Part shown: piece by piece, positions 1-9,598 of the stretch | Position numbering within the stretch: position 1 is the first letter of the stretch | How the letters are laid out: each line of letters opens with the position of its first letter | Assembly: GCA_022340515.1 (NCBI GenBank) | Contig: JAJDNT010000284.1 | Location: forward strand, 1-43,034 | Direction of reading: 5' to 3' | From: Deltaproteobacteria bacterium | GTDB lineage: Bacteria > Desulfobacterota > Syntrophobacteria > BM002 | Length of the DNA stretch: 43,034 nt | Translations under genes and position numbers: made by a program | Notes under the pieces: generated by a model | Told to the model about the DNA's origin: nothing | What the model saw: the letters and a program-made list of their open reading frames with translations, nothing else | The model's database searches: none

Positions 1-1643
1 CAAAGGCCGTTCAAGGCCTGGAGCGCGGCGGTGCCATACATACCGTTGGGGCATTGGGCCACGCCTGTCCAGGATAGGGCTCCCTTGTTCTTGGCGAGGG
101 CAAACTCCAGGGCTATCCTTTCGATAGTTTCAGCGGGGACCCCGCTTATCTTGGCGGCCCACTCGGGGGTGCGGGCCGCACCGTCCTCTTCACCCATTAC
201 CCTTTTTTTAAACTCCTCAAATCCATGGGTCCAGTTCTCTACAAACTCCTTATCATAGAGGTTATTCTTTATGATCACGTAACACATTGCCATGGCCACA
301 GCGCCGTCGGTCGCCGGCTTCAAGGTGATCCACTCGGTTGCGGCGGCCGCTGTCTCGGACCTTCTCGGATCGAAGACCACAAGTTTGCTACCCCTCTTGA
401 GGGCAGCTTTCAGTTCGGCAGTCTTGCGCTGACCGTAGGAGCTGGCGAACTCATTCATCCCAAAATGGATGATGTAATCGGAGTCCTGGTAATTGATCCA
501 CGGACGTTTATCATTAAGATTGTGCTCGTTCGCCATACGATTGGAGTTGTCGCACATGGGCCGGTGGGTGGTCTTGGGGCAGCCCAAGTGGTCGAAGAGG
601 GCCTCGTGAATCCAATTGGCAAAGTCATTACCCCTGAAGTAGCCGAGCTTGCCCTGTTCTATGTTCTTTATCCCTTCGACGATCCTGTCTAAGGCCTCGT
701 CCCAAGTGGCTTTGCGGAAACGGTTGTTCTCCTTTATGAGCGGCGCCTTGAGCCGGTACGCGGAGTAGAGGTGTTTTGGCACAGAACCTCCCTTGGGGCA
801 GATCCTGCCGCCGCCTTTGGGGTCGCCGGTGAGACCGGTAGTACCGGTGAGGATGCCATCCTTCACCTTGGCCGTTATTCCGCAGAGGGCGCCGCAAGTG
901 TAACAGTGGGTGGGAACCGTCTTTTCCGGCCCCGGATCCAATGTACCTTCGGCCAGGGTGACATAAGTCGAATCAAGACCTAGCGCGTCTACAGCCCCCA
1001 CCATCTTTCTCGTGGTCTCTTCGCCTCTGGTAAATCCCTCAATCCTCATAGCCTCGCACATCAGGGCCCCACGAGTAAAATGGGCCAGGCCTTGGTAAAA
1101 ATCGGTCTGGGCAGATACTGCAAGCTGATCACAGAAAGCAGGCACCCAGTTCATATACTTGTTTTTGAAGAAGTCCTTGTACAGGTCCGCCTTACCCTGT
1201 TCCAGGAGGTAGCGGAGAAACTCCAGCTGCACTGCGATATGTTCCTCCAAATCCTTGTAGTCGGGAGACTTGCTCACGCCGGCCTTACGGAAAAACTCTC
1301 TCAATTCGAAAACCGGTTTCTGCATTACCACCGGTTCCTTGTTCACTTGGGCAGATTCGTATGGAAAGACGGGGTTGGCACCGGCGTTCAGAAAAAGATC
1401 GGCGTAATCGTACCTGAGCTCTTTGTAAAGCTCATCAGCAGTGCCGCTCTTAAGAAATGAAGTCATTACCTCCGCCCCACTTATAAGGTCGATGAACCCG
1501 CAACCTTTTACTGATTCATTGAACCCGCTTAGGAACTCATCTGTTTGCATCGCAGAAATGAGCTCAAGGGGTATTTCGTCACGGAATAGGGTTGAAAGAT
1601 AATGGTATCTCTTTGCCCTGGATTTCATGAATTCTATATCCAT
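1..1643 (-). CDS. TorD-like chaperone fused to molybdopterin oxidoreductase (partial)
   Basis: I translated the minus strand codon by codon from the ATG at 1643 through about 420 without a stop; the frame is also open at the left edge, giving about 547 residues in the window. Residues about 1-225 resemble the TorD/DmsD/NarJ family of cytoplasmic chaperones for molybdoenzymes (PVFPYES, then EEHIAVQLEFLRYLL). At about residue 246 a molybdopterin oxidoreductase begins with a 4Fe-4S motif (CYTCGALC...RICPKGG), followed by WDEALDRI and MCDNSN, whose Cys (about residue 364) is a plausible Mo ligand. No Tat signal is seen, so the enzyme is probably cytoplasmic. The substrate cannot be told because the C-terminus is outside. 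AAGGAG lies 11 nt before the ATG. The ORF track lists only shadows here because the real frame is open at the edge. Confidence 0.85.
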   Translation of the reverse strand, partial: MDIEFMKSRAKRYHYLSTLFRDEIPLELISAMQTDEFLSGFNESVKGCGFIDLISGAEVMTSFLKSGTADELYKELRYDYADLFLNAGANPVFPYESAQVNKEPVVMQKPVFELREFFRKAGVSKSPDYKDLEEHIAVQLEFLRYLLEQGKADLYKDFFKNKYMNWVPAFCDQLAVSAQTDFYQGLAHFTRGALMCEAMRIEGFTRGEETTRKMVGAVDALGLDSTYVTLAEGTLDPGPEKTVPTHCYTCGALCGITAKVKDGILTGTTGLTGDPKGGGRICPKGGSVPKHLYSAYRLKAPLIKENNRFRKATWDEALDRIVEGIKNIEQGKLGYFRGNDFANWIHEALFDHLGCPKTTHRPMCDNSNRMANEHNLNDKRPWINYQDSDYIIHFGMNEFASSYGQRKTAELKAALKRGSKLVVFDPRRSETAAAATEWITLKPATDGAVAMAMCYVIIKNNLYDKEFVENWTHGFEEFKKRVMGEEDGAARTPEWAAKISGVPAETIERIALEFALAKNKGALSWTGVAQCPNGMYGTAALQALNGL

Positions 1644-1880
1644 AAACCGTCTTACTCCTTTCTCACCATCAGGAGAAAACCCCTCCCCTGTTTAGTTATC
1701 CCAATATCTTGGCGTACCGAAAAACCTAAAGTTCCAGCCCCGCTCATTTACGCCTACGGGACCAAAAAGTTTGTTACCGCAACATCTGTGCCTACTCTGG
1801 TCACTTGGATAAAAGTCACTGAAATCATTAATAAATACTGATATTAAATTCAGTAGAAAGTAAAGCTAAGGCTTCTCTTG

Positions 1881-1900
1881 GTGCAATACAAAAAATGCAC
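1881..1900. promoter_or_regulatory. 20-bp inverted repeat, possible operator
   Basis: GTGCA-N10-TGCAC, with an A-rich centre, lies between two divergent genes. The arms are perfect and the next base pair position nearly so (GTGCAAT/GTGCATT). The regulator is unknown; an operator role is inference from symmetry and position. Confidence 0.35.
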
Positions 1901-1968
1901 TCTATAGCATAATCGAGCACTATTCTAGTTATTCAAAATAGTTACTATTAGGAACAAAAAACTTGCTG

Positions 1969-1988
1969 ATGCAATTTTTTTATTGCTT
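1969..1988. promoter_or_regulatory. second A/T-centred inverted repeat, possible operator
   Basis: GCAAT-N6-ATTGC sits 68 nt from the previous inverted repeat and can be aligned with its reverse complement over 20 bp (TGCA, T-run, TATTGC shared). Two similar sites in one divergent promoter region would suit a dimeric regulator, but this is only pattern evidence. Confidence 0.3.
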
Positions 1989-2090
1989 CTTTCACCTCCA
2001 GACCGTGCCACCCTCTTGACATTATCCACTTATCCCATCTAAAGTTCATGGAATTAAGCGAGAGTATTCGGCAGCCGAGAGGAGGAACCA

Positions 2091-3197
2091 ATGGTGAGTG
2101 AAGTTTTGGCCATGGATTTGAGGGCTTCTTTGCAAGAAAATCTTTACGTTAAGCTTGACCGGTTGTTGGATGCTGCTGGTCTTGATGAAATCATCATGGA
2201 AAGGCATCTGGTTGCCATCAAGCTCCACTTCGGAGAAAAGGGCAACACCGGTTACATTCCTCCTACCTATTTGCGCCATTTGGTCAATCGAGTGCAAAAC
2301 CTGGGAGGTAAACCTTTTTTGACAGATACTAACACTCTCTATGTGGGTAGTAGGACCAACAGCGTGGATCATCTCACTACGGCAATCCAGAATGGCTTTG
2401 CTTATGCTGTGGCCGGTGCACCCTTGACCATAGCCGACGGCCTCAGAGGTAACGCTGAGGTAGCCGTACCAGTAAATCTTCCTATCCATGAGGAAGTTTA
2501 CCTTGGTGGGGACGTGGTGCATGCGGACGCCCTCATAAGCGCCGCCCACTTCAAAGGGCACGAACTTTCGGGATTTGGCGGTACCATTAAGAATCTCGGC
2601 ATGGGCTGCGCCTCCCGAAGAGGAAAACTTGCCCAGCATTGTGAGATCTCACCTCAATTTAACGCCAAAAAGTGCATCGGCTGCGGTGAGTGCGTGGCTC
2701 ACTGCCCAACTGAGGCAATCGAACTGGTCAAGAAAAAGGCCGTAAAAGATTCTGAGAAATGCATTGGCTGTGGTGAGTGTATAGCAGTGTGCCCGGAAGA
2801 GGCCGTCTCCATCCCCTGGGACAGCGACACAGCCCGCTTTCAGAAAAAGATGGTAGAGTACACAGTGGGTGTTCTCAAAGGTAAGGAAAACCGAACTTTC
2901 TACCTCAGTTTCGTCAGTCGGGTAACTCCACAGTGCGATTGTTATGGTTACAGCGATGTTCCTCTAGTAAAAGACGTGGGCATCCTGGCAAGCCGGGACC
3001 CGGTGGCCATCGATCAGGCTTCTGTGGATTTAGTCAATGCGCAGCCAGCCTTAGCTGACTGCTGCCTTGAAAAAAATAAGGGGCCCGGTGAGGACAAGTT
3101 CCGGGGAGTTTACCCTCACATTGACTGGAGCATCCAATTAGGCTATGCGGAAGAGCTGGGGTTGGGTAGCAGGGAATATAAGCTCGAGTATGTGTAG
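2091..3197 (+). CDS. DUF362 protein with two 4Fe-4S clusters
   Basis: A 368-residue cytoplasmic protein. The N-terminal and C-terminal parts match the DUF362 family (AIKLHFGEKGNTGYIPP, AHFKGHELSGFGGTIKNLGMG, ILASRDPVAIDQASVDL). Between them, at about residues 193-245, lie two ferredoxin motifs, CIGCGECVAHCP and CIGCGECIAVCP, each able to hold a 4Fe-4S cluster. Family members are thought to act in electron transfer, but no reaction is established. Start: ATG after a strong GAGAGGAGGAA. It is divergent from the Mo-oxidoreductase, so a redox partnership is possible but unproven. A REP-like repeat follows the stop. Confidence 0.9.
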   Translation: MVSEVLAMDLRASLQENLYVKLDRLLDAAGLDEIIMERHLVAIKLHFGEKGNTGYIPPTYLRHLVNRVQNLGGKPFLTDTNTLYVGSRTNSVDHLTTAIQNGFAYAVAGAPLTIADGLRGNAEVAVPVNLPIHEEVYLGGDVVHADALISAAHFKGHELSGFGGTIKNLGMGCASRRGKLAQHCEISPQFNAKKCIGCGECVAHCPTEAIELVKKKAVKDSEKCIGCGECIAVCPEEAVSIPWDSDTARFQKKMVEYTVGVLKGKENRTFYLSFVSRVTPQCDCYGYSDVPLVKDVGILASRDPVAIDQASVDLVNAQPALADCCLEKNKGPGEDKFRGVYPHIDWSIQLGYAEELGLGSREYKLEYV

Positions 3198-3204
3198 CCA
3201 CCAT

Positions 3205-3281
3205 CGGGCGGAGTTAAACCCCGCCCCTACGGGATCTCATGGTGTAAAATCATCTGTAGGAGTGGGGTTTATCCCCACCCG
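3205..3281. repeat. pair of REP-like palindromes in inverted orientation
   Basis: Two related units of about 30 bp face each other: CGGGCGGAGTTAAACCCCGC and, on the other strand, CGGGTGGGGATAAACCCCAC, both continuing to CCTAC. Each forms its own GC hairpin. This is the layout of a bacterial interspersed mosaic element. It could also stop transcription after the DUF362 gene. No RAYT transposase is in the window. Confidence 0.65.
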
Positions 3282-3314
3282 TTTCCTCATTTTATTTTTG
3301 AGTTACTAGCCAAA

Positions 3315-3812
3315 ATGACGAATACGATTAGACAGAAAAACTACAAAGTTGTTAAGGCTTTACTGCTTACCTTAGTACTCTTCTGTTCGCCCAAGTCAGC
3401 CTGGGCCCTCCAGACTCACCCGGCGCCGGAAGGCCTCTATGCCCATATGCTGGCGCACCTTTTCTTTATTGCCACTTTGGCAATATTTATCTATTGGCTG
3501 CAGACCACCGGGCTCGTTAGGGGAAAGGGCTGGCGTCTGATCCAAATCTCCTGCCTTATGTTCATCTTGTGGAACCTGGACACCTTCACGGTTCATTGGA
3601 TTGAATACACCATGACCAGAGACATGTTCATCACCACCGGACTCGACTGGTCTCACAGGCTTTCCATGAACGGTGGTTGGCGCAGCTGGTTGTATTATTT
3701 TGGCAAATTTGATCATTTACTCTGTGTGCCCGCCATGCTTTTCCTGCTCTTCGGCCTTCGCGATCTTTATAGACAAGCGGGTACTACTGAGGGGCTTTCA
3801 CAACATGATTAG
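3315..3812 (+). CDS. small membrane protein upstream of a sensor kinase
   Basis: 165 residues. An N-terminal signal-like hydrophobic stretch (ALLLTLVLFCSPKSAWA) is followed by about three membrane segments (AHLFFIATLAIFIYWL, ISCLMFILWNLDTF, and LLCVPAMLFLLFGL near the end). I do not recognise the family. The stop overlaps the ATG of the kinase gene (CATGATTAG), so the two are probably translationally coupled and the protein may be an accessory or sensing partner of the kinase. His residues in the predicted membrane region (AHMLAHLFF, HWIEYT, FDHLL) might bind a metal or haem, which is speculation. The Shine-Dalgarno sequence is weak. Confidence 0.75.
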   Translation: MTNTIRQKNYKVVKALLLTLVLFCSPKSAWALQTHPAPEGLYAHMLAHLFFIATLAIFIYWLQTTGLVRGKGWRLIQISCLMFILWNLDTFTVHWIEYTMTRDMFITTGLDWSHRLSMNGGWRSWLYYFGKFDHLLCVPAMLFLLFGLRDLYRQAGTTEGLSQHD

Positions 3813-5328
3813 TAGTCTCCCCCTCTTTCCAGTCTGGTTTGTTGACGTTCTGGGCTCGGCCATTATGATCATCATCTCCTTTGTCTGCGTGCGCTACGCC
3901 CAATTACTCCGTCGAACCGACAGAGACAACGTGATCTGGACTTATCTACTCTGGCTCTCTTTGGCCTTGGCCCTCTTTTCCGTCTCGCGATCAGTGGGGC
4001 ACATCGCCAAACACTTGCTCCTTCTTGCAGGCCATAGCGACGTCTGGGTAGCGCTGAGGCCCTTTAGCGGCTCGATTAACAGCTTGACCTTCGTCATTGC
4101 GGGTAGCATAACCCTCTTTTTCCAGAGAGTTCACCGGATTAATCTCCAAATCCTGAATGACAAAAGGGCCATTGAAAAGGCGAGTGAAGAACTCATTTGG
4201 CTCAACCGAAATTTGGAAGAAATCGTGCGCCAGCGAACCGAGGAACTCAGCAAGTCTGAGGAGAAATATCGGCGCATCTTCGAAGGATCTATGGACATTA
4301 TTATGATCCTTGACCTGCAAGGCAGATTCTTGGACATAAACCAGGCTGGACTCAGCATTCTCGGTTATCCTTCAAGGGACGAACTCACTGCAAATGCAAC
4401 CTTTGCAGATTTAATTGTGGAGCCGCCTAATCCCCACCAGCTTATGGAAGAGGTTGCTTTAGCCGGCTTCTGCAAAGACCTGGAGTGCAGGGTGCGGAAC
4501 CGGGATGAGGAGATCCGCACATGGCTTTTAAGTCTGACTGTCAGTAGAAAAACCGATGGGAAGGTAGGAGGATTCGAGGGCATTGCCAAGGATATTACCC
4601 ATCGAAAGAAAATGGAGCAGCAGCTCCTGCAGGCTGACCGTTTAGCCTCTTTGGGCGAACTCTCCGCCGGAGTAGCCCACGAGGTCAACAACCCACTCGG
4701 CATGATACTTGGCTATACTCAGTTATTACTTCGCAATGAGCCTGAGAACACTCAGGATTTTCAGGATCTTAAAATCATTGAAAAACACGCGCGCAACTGC
4801 AAAACGATTGTGGAGGATCTTCTCAACTTTGCTCGCAATGCCGAGACAAAGAAAGGTGCACTTCAGGTCAATGACCTGCTGCGGGAGGTCATATCGGTGG
4901 TGGAGCATCAGTTTAAATTGGACAACGTCATCATAGAAACCAGCCTCGACTCTTCCATCCCAGCTCTATATGCTGATGGTGAAAAATTGAAACAAGTGTT
5001 CATGAATCTATTGATGAATGCTAAACAGGCAATGGAAGGCCAGGGGCAAATCCGGATAACCACTGATCACGATTCTTCTCGAAACGAGGTCGCGGTTGTG
5101 GTGCAGGATACGGGCGCAGGCATACCTGCTGAAATTATAAAAAAGATTTTCGATCCCTTTTTCACTACCAAACCCACTGGGGAGGGTACTGGTTTGGGGT
5201 TGTCAGTGAGCTATGGTATCATCAAAGACCACCACGGAGAGATCGAGGTTCAGAGTACACCGGGAAAGGGGAGCACCTTTACCATCACCTTTCCGGTCAC
5301 ATTGGATGAGCAGAAAGATCCGTGTTGA
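3805..5328 (+). CDS. PAS-domain membrane histidine kinase (NtrB-like)
   Basis: About 507 residues. I chose the ATG at 3805 ([12 protein letters not shown]) rather than the track's 3673 because it follows GAGGGG and overlaps the upstream stop. Order: about three membrane segments (residues 8-108), a coiled coil to about 150, a PAS domain ([21 protein letters not shown]), a HisKA domain with phospho-acceptor His in [13 protein letters not shown], and a HATPase domain with N box ([10 protein letters not shown]), G1 box (DTGAGIP) and G2 box ([13 protein letters not shown]). The next gene is its likely NtrC-type partner. The signal is unknown; sensing probably involves the membrane region or the PAS domain. 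Confidence 0.93.
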   Translation: MISSLPLFPVWFVDVLGSAIMIIISFVCVRYAQLLRRTDRDNVIWTYLLWLSLALALFSVSRSVGHIAKHLLLLAGHSDVWVALRPFSGSINSLTFVIAGSITLFFQRVHRINLQILNDKRAIEKASEELIWLNRNLEEIVRQRTEELSKSEEKYRRIFEGSMDIIMILDLQGRFLDINQAGLSILGYPSRDELTANATFADLIVEPPNPHQLMEEVALAGFCKDLECRVRNRDEEIRTWLLSLTVSRKTDGKVGGFEGIAKDITHRKKMEQQLLQADRLASLGELSAGVAHEVNNPLGMILGYTQLLLRNEPENTQDFQDLKIIEKHARNCKTIVEDLLNFARNAETKKGALQVNDLLREVISVVEHQFKLDNVIIETSLDSSIPALYADGEKLKQVFMNLLMNAKQAMEGQGQIRITTDHDSSRNEVAVVVQDTGAGIPAEIIKKIFDPFFTTKPTGEGTGLGLSVSYGIIKDHHGEIEVQSTPGKGSTFTITFPVTLDEQKDPC

Positions 5329-5396
5329 CGAGTGGTAGAAGCCACCGACATTACGGGGTGAAGGGTCACTGCCCGATTGGCCCGTTTGAAGGGTGT

Positions 5397-6800
5397 ATGG
5401 TAAAGCAAATAAAAGATAGAGTTCTGGTTGTTGATGATGAGACTGACATGCTTCGTTTATTGGAGCGAAGTATCAGTCAAGAACTAGATTGTGAGATAGA
5501 TACCGCTGCCTCCGCCATAGAAGCCCTTAAACTGCTGGAGACCAAGAACTATGATCTGGCTCTGGTGGACATCCGCATGCCTGGAATGGATGGCATCGAA
5601 CTGCTGGATCGGGTAAAGCAGATCAACCCCTGGATGACCGTAGTGATAATGACCGCCCATGGAGTGGTGGAGCTAGCGGTAAAATCTATCAAAAAGGGTG
5701 CCTATGATTTCATTACCAAGCCATTTGATCATGAGGAACTCATTCACCTGCTGCGAAAGGCCCTGGAGCGCAGTCAACTTCTCCGAGAAAATTTAAATCT
5801 TCAGCGGCGGATCAGGAAGAAAGAGCCTTTTGAGAATCTTATCGGTTCCAGCCCGGCCATGCAGAGGGTCTACCAGACCATCCAGATGATAGCCAAAACC
5901 GATGTTACGGTTCTGGTTACCGGCGAATCTGGCACTGGCAAGGATCTGGCCGCTCGGGCAATCCATGCATTCAGCCATCGATATGACCAGCCTTATGTGA
6001 CGGTGAACTGTCCCACCTTGCCGGAGAACATTTTAGAAAGCGAACTCTTCGGCTACAAGAAGGGGGCCTTCACCGACGCCAGCAGCGACAAGATTGGATT
6101 ATTTGAAGAAGCTGGGGGTGGGACCATCTATCTTGATGAAATAGGAGACATTGCTCCAACTATTCAGACTAAATTACTGAGGGTGCTGCAAGAGAAAGAA
6201 ATCAAACCCCTAGGGCAGACCAAATCGATCAAAGTGGATGTCAGGGTTATTGCTTCCACCAATCGTGATCTCAAAGAAAAAATTCGCAAACAGGAATTCC
6301 GGGAAGACCTCTTTTACAGATTGAATGTGCTCACTGTGGAAATGCCTCCCTTGCGAGAACGTAAGGAAGACATTCCTCTCTTGGCTGAACACTTCCTCAA
6401 ACACTACTGCGAGGAGTTCGGCAAACCGCTCAAATCTCTATCCCCTGAGTTAATGGATTTGCTCTTGAGGAGGAGCTGGGAGGGCAACGTCAGAGAACTG
6501 GAAAACATAATCAACCGAGCAATTCTTCTTTCAACCGGGAATGTTATCAAGCCATTCGAAATAGGCTGGACTCCTGAGCCGACTGATAGCTGCGTGGTGG
6601 GGAGGGAGATTTACGGCATGGATTACAAAGAGGCGAAAGAGGAGGTGCTTCATCGCTTCCACGCGGAGTATCTGGGAGAACTTCTGCGGCGCCACAACGG
6701 AAATGTTACCCATTCAGCCCGAGAATGTGGCTTGGAACGACAGGCATTGCAACAAATTCTGAAACGCTACCGGATCAAATCTCAAGATTTCCGTCCCTAG
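5397..6800 (+). CDS. NtrC-family sigma54-dependent response regulator
   Basis: 467 residues from the ATG at 5397, which has AAGGG just upstream; the track's GTG at 5322 overlaps the kinase stop and adds 25 residues before the receiver. Domains: receiver with phospho-acceptor Asp58 (LVDIRMPG); AAA+ ATPase with Walker A GESGTGKD, sigma54-contact loop GAFTDA (the more common form is GAFTGA), Walker [12 protein letters not shown]; Fis-type helix-turn-helix at the C-terminus ([19 protein letters not shown]). It should activate sigma54 promoters when phosphorylated by the upstream kinase. I found no clear -24/-12 promoter nearby, so its targets are unknown. Confidence 0.93.
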   Translation: MVKQIKDRVLVVDDETDMLRLLERSISQELDCEIDTAASAIEALKLLETKNYDLALVDIRMPGMDGIELLDRVKQINPWMTVVIMTAHGVVELAVKSIKKGAYDFITKPFDHEELIHLLRKALERSQLLRENLNLQRRIRKKEPFENLIGSSPAMQRVYQTIQMIAKTDVTVLVTGESGTGKDLAARAIHAFSHRYDQPYVTVNCPTLPENILESELFGYKKGAFTDASSDKIGLFEEAGGGTIYLDEIGDIAPTIQTKLLRVLQEKEIKPLGQTKSIKVDVRVIASTNRDLKEKIRKQEFREDLFYRLNVLTVEMPPLRERKEDIPLLAEHFLKHYCEEFGKPLKSLSPELMDLLLRRSWEGNVRELENIINRAILLSTGNVIKPFEIGWTPEPTDSCVVGREIYGMDYKEAKEEVLHRFHAEYLGELLRRHNGNVTHSARECGLERQALQQILKRYRIKSQDFRP

Positions 6801-7056
6801 GCGGTGGCGCGCATGGCGATGCCTATTCACGGCTAGAAGCCGCTCCCACAGAATCACAAACCAGCCATATTTCACAATTACCATTCTTATGCGACCCTAA
6901 GAGTCAATCTAGAATGGCAAGTCTTTCAAATACCAAACGTAAGCCTTGAAGTGATTATTACAAATTGTGTGGTGCTTTGTGTCTAGTGCTTAGTGCCCAG
7001 TAGTCGGTGCGAAGGGGAAGTCGCTCCTACCTAATACCTTTTGGGAGACCATCTAG

Positions 7057-8454
7057 ATGTACCAGTATGATACGGTAGTCCTCGGAGCTGGACCCGGTGG
7101 TTACGTGGCAGCCATTCGGGCCGCCCAACTAGGAGCCAAAGTATGCATTATTGAAAAGGAACTGGTGGGCGGTACCTGTCTCAACTGGGGCTGCATCCCT
7201 ACCAAGGCCATGTACAAATCCGCCGTCCTCTTTGAGCAAATGCGCAACTCGGAAGCTTTTGGCTTGAGTTGCCAAAACCCTGTTGCTCATCTGGACAAGA
7301 TTGTTGGTCGAAACCAGCGGATCGTGGCAGAGCTCCGAAAGGGAGTCGAAAAGTTGTTCAAGAACCATAAGGTTAATCTGATTATGGGGGAGGGGTATGT
7401 AAAAGGACCAGGTGAAGTTGAGGTAACCACAAAAAGTCGAAGCAAAGAGACCATTCGCGGCAACCAGCTCATCATAGCTACCGGATCAGAACCCCTACCT
7501 CTGGGCCTCTTACCCTGGGACCATAAAAAAGTTTTCAACACCCGCAGCATACTGGAACTGACAAACATTCCCTCAAGCCTGTTTATTGTGGGCGGGGGTG
7601 TTTCTGGTTGCGAATTCGCCCTGCTCTTCAGTGCTCTCGGCTCTACCATCCATATGAGCAAGCGCGGCAAGGAACCAATTAAAGGGCTTGATCGGGATAT
7701 TAATAAAGCACTCATTCGAGCCTTGAAAAAACGAAAAGTAAGACTGCATCTTGGAGATCCTCCGGTCACTACAAGCCACTCCGCAGTTGGAGTAGAAATC
7801 ACCCTCAGCTCAGGCAAAAAGATCGAGACGGAGACAACTCTGGTTACGGTGGGACGATCGCCTGTTTCTTACCATCTGGGGTTGGAGGAGATTGGCCTCG
7901 ATTTGCAAGACGGTTATATTCAGGTTGATCAGCACTGCCAGACAAATGTGCCTGGGGTGTATGCCATTGGCGACGTTACGGGCAAAAGAGAGCTGGCCCA
8001 CTTTGCCTCTCATCAGGGGATAGTCGCTGTGGAGCATGGATTGGGAAACCAGGAAGCAAGTGTCGACGAAGACGCTGTACCTGTGGCCATATTTACCAGC
8101 CCGGAGGTTGCCTCCGTTGGACTTACCAGCCAACAGTGCGAGGAACAGGGTATATCCTATCTCGAGGGATCTTTCCCTTTTCGCGCCTTAGGAAAATCTC
8201 ACGCCATAGGAGAAATAGACGGCTTTGTCAAAGTAATTGCCCGGGAGAAGGACGAGAGGGTAATGGGCATACATTTAATAGGCCCGGATGCCAGCACTCT
8301 GATTGCTGAATGTACTGTGGCCGTGAACCAGGGCGTGACTCTTAAGGAGATGGCCAGAACTATTCATGCCCACCCGACAGTTGCTGAGGCCCTATGGGAA
8401 GCGGTGGAAGATGCCAGGGGTCTGTCCATTCATAAACTGGACCTTGGACTTTAG
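7057..8454 (+). CDS. lpdA: dihydrolipoyl dehydrogenase
   Basis: 465 residues, normal for the family. It reoxidises dihydrolipoyl groups with NAD+ in lipoyl complexes. FAD-binding motif GAGPGGYVAAIRAAQLG at the N-terminus; redox-active disulfide GGTCLNWGCIPTKA; second Rossmann motif VGGGVSGCEFALLFSALG; GVYAIGDV; C-terminal catalytic HAHPTVAEALWEA. GGGAG lies about 9 nt before the ATG. It is the first gene of a lipoyl group with lipB and a gcvH-like gene, so it may serve glycine cleavage or another lipoyl-carrying system. The 256-nt spacer before it holds only degenerate repeat words. Confidence 0.95.
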   Translation: MYQYDTVVLGAGPGGYVAAIRAAQLGAKVCIIEKELVGGTCLNWGCIPTKAMYKSAVLFEQMRNSEAFGLSCQNPVAHLDKIVGRNQRIVAELRKGVEKLFKNHKVNLIMGEGYVKGPGEVEVTTKSRSKETIRGNQLIIATGSEPLPLGLLPWDHKKVFNTRSILELTNIPSSLFIVGGGVSGCEFALLFSALGSTIHMSKRGKEPIKGLDRDINKALIRALKKRKVRLHLGDPPVTTSHSAVGVEITLSSGKKIETETTLVTVGRSPVSYHLGLEEIGLDLQDGYIQVDQHCQTNVPGVYAIGDVTGKRELAHFASHQGIVAVEHGLGNQEASVDEDAVPVAIFTSPEVASVGLTSQQCEEQGISYLEGSFPFRALGKSHAIGEIDGFVKVIAREKDERVMGIHLIGPDASTLIAECTVAVNQGVTLKEMARTIHAHPTVAEALWEAVEDARGLSIHKLDLGL

Positions 8455-8471
8455 CCCACTAGGCGACACCG

Positions 8472-8633
8472 GCATAGAGCAGAGGGCATAGGGAGATAAT
8501 TGCGAATGTCGAATTGCGAATTTCGCCTTTCTAATTTTAAAGTACTACCAAGCAGTAATCCAGCTCCTAAATTCTGGATTCTGACTCCTGGCTTCTTACT
8601 CTATGCCCCATGCTCCATGCCCCATGCCCATGG
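8472..8633. repeat. degenerate inverted repeat of CATAGAG/CATGCCC words
   Basis: The left arm (CATAGAGCAGAGGGCATAGGG) and the right arm (CTCTATGCCCCATGCTCCAT) are complementary variants of one short word. The element separates lpdA from lipB. Similar words recur at 23511-23580 and 28568-28771. Confidence 0.55.
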
Positions 8634-8660
8634 CGATGGAAAGCGAAGCGAAGTAAATTG

Positions 8661-9365
8661 ATGACAAACGGTGATGGTTGGATTGTAAACCTAGGTCGCG
8701 CTCGATACCTCGAGGTGCTCGACCTGCAGAGAAGACTGGTCGAACTGCGGCAGGAGAACTTAGTGGAGGACACTCTCCTGCTGGTGGAGCACGAACCGGT
8801 AATCACTCTAGGCCGGAGGGGAAACAGGACCAACATTTTGTCACCTTTGGCAGAGCTCGCTTCTGAGGGAATTCAGGTTCATCAAGTGGAACGAGGAGGA
8901 GATGTGACCTACCACGGCCCGGGGCAGTTGGTAGCCTATCCCGTAGTTCATCTGACTCAAAGGAACCTCTCAGTTCGCAAGTTTGTCCATTTACTCGAGG
9001 AAACCATAATTCAGGCTCTGGCAGATTTTGGCATTCAAGCTGGCCGCCATCTGCAGCACCGGGGCGTTTGGCTCTCAAAGCAAAAGGTGGCTGCCCTAGG
9101 CGTTGCCATCAGGCGATGGGTAAGCTTTCATGGCATTGCCCTAAACGTCTCCCCCAACATGGACCATTTTCGTCACATCAACCCTTGCGAGCTTAGAAGC
9201 GAGCAAGTGACCTCAATGGCGAAGATACTGGGAAAGAGACCCAACATGGAAGAGGTGGTCCAAAAGATTGTGGGTAGATTTGTCGAGCTCTTTCCAGGAA
9301 AATGGCGTGAAATTTCGCCAACGGAAGTCTTCAGGATAATTAAGGCTGAGGATCAGACTGCATAA
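8661..9365 (+). CDS. lipB: lipoyl(octanoyl) transferase
   Basis: 234 residues from the ATG at 8661 (MTNGDGWIVNLGRARY); the track's earlier start is inside the repeat. LipB moves octanoyl groups from acyl carrier protein to lipoyl domains. Visible family motifs are ERGGDVTYHGPGQLVAYPVVHL, the catalytic Lys segment SKQKVAALGVAI and the catalytic Cys in HINPCEL. It lies between lpdA and a gcvH-like gene, so it probably modifies that protein; lipA is not in the window. The Shine-Dalgarno region (AAGCGAAGCGAAG) is poor. Confidence 0.95.
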   Translation: MTNGDGWIVNLGRARYLEVLDLQRRLVELRQENLVEDTLLLVEHEPVITLGRRGNRTNILSPLAELASEGIQVHQVERGGDVTYHGPGQLVAYPVVHLTQRNLSVRKFVHLLEETIIQALADFGIQAGRHLQHRGVWLSKQKVAALGVAIRRWVSFHGIALNVSPNMDHFRHINPCELRSEQVTSMAKILGKRPNMEEVVQKIVGRFVELFPGKWREISPTEVFRIIKAEDQTA

Positions 9366-9399
9366 GCGGGGGAAAGCCCCGGCCATTGATGAGTCTAAT

Positions 9400-9482
9400 T
9401 GAACCACCAAGAACACAAAGAGCAAAAGGAAACTTCTGTATTTGTGGGAAGTCCCTTTGTGATCTTTGTGCACTTTGTGGTG
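9400..9482. repeat. inverted repeat of the AACACAAAG type
   Basis: ACCACCAAGAACACAAAGAG on the left and CTTTGTGCACTTTGTGGTGA on the right form an imperfect palindrome of about 80 bp. A related form occurs at 29120-29247. A small separate hairpin, TCCGCC-TTA-GGCGGA, lies at 9559-9573. Confidence 0.55.
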
Positions 9483-9598
9483 AAAAAAGATCTTTCTATT
9501 CTGGAAGGGGATAAAGGTTCTTTGGGCACAAAACCATTGAAATATAACGGACCACGGATCCGCCTTAGGCGGAACAACTGACAATATGAGGAGGCGAT

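Larger units (their letters stand above)
1644..2090. other. divergent intergenic region without a gene
   Basis: This 447-nt, mostly AT-rich spacer separates the divergent Mo-oxidoreductase and DUF362 genes and must hold both promoters. I see no credible coding frame; the plus ORF at 1602-1841 runs into it from the antisense strand. It contains two A/T-centred inverted repeats listed separately. I did not find a convincing sigma70 or sigma54 promoter. Confidence 0.5.

Noticed and set aside
225-1460. Plus-strand ORFs of 70-155 residues and the minus ORF 628-897
   Set aside because: They lie on or opposite the continuous minus-strand TorD-oxidoreductase frame, whose motifs are unmistakable.
5397-6800. 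Sigma54 promoter near the NtrC-like regulator
   Set aside because: I looked for GG-N10-GC in nearby spacers, including 1870-1900, and found no copy with correct spacing.
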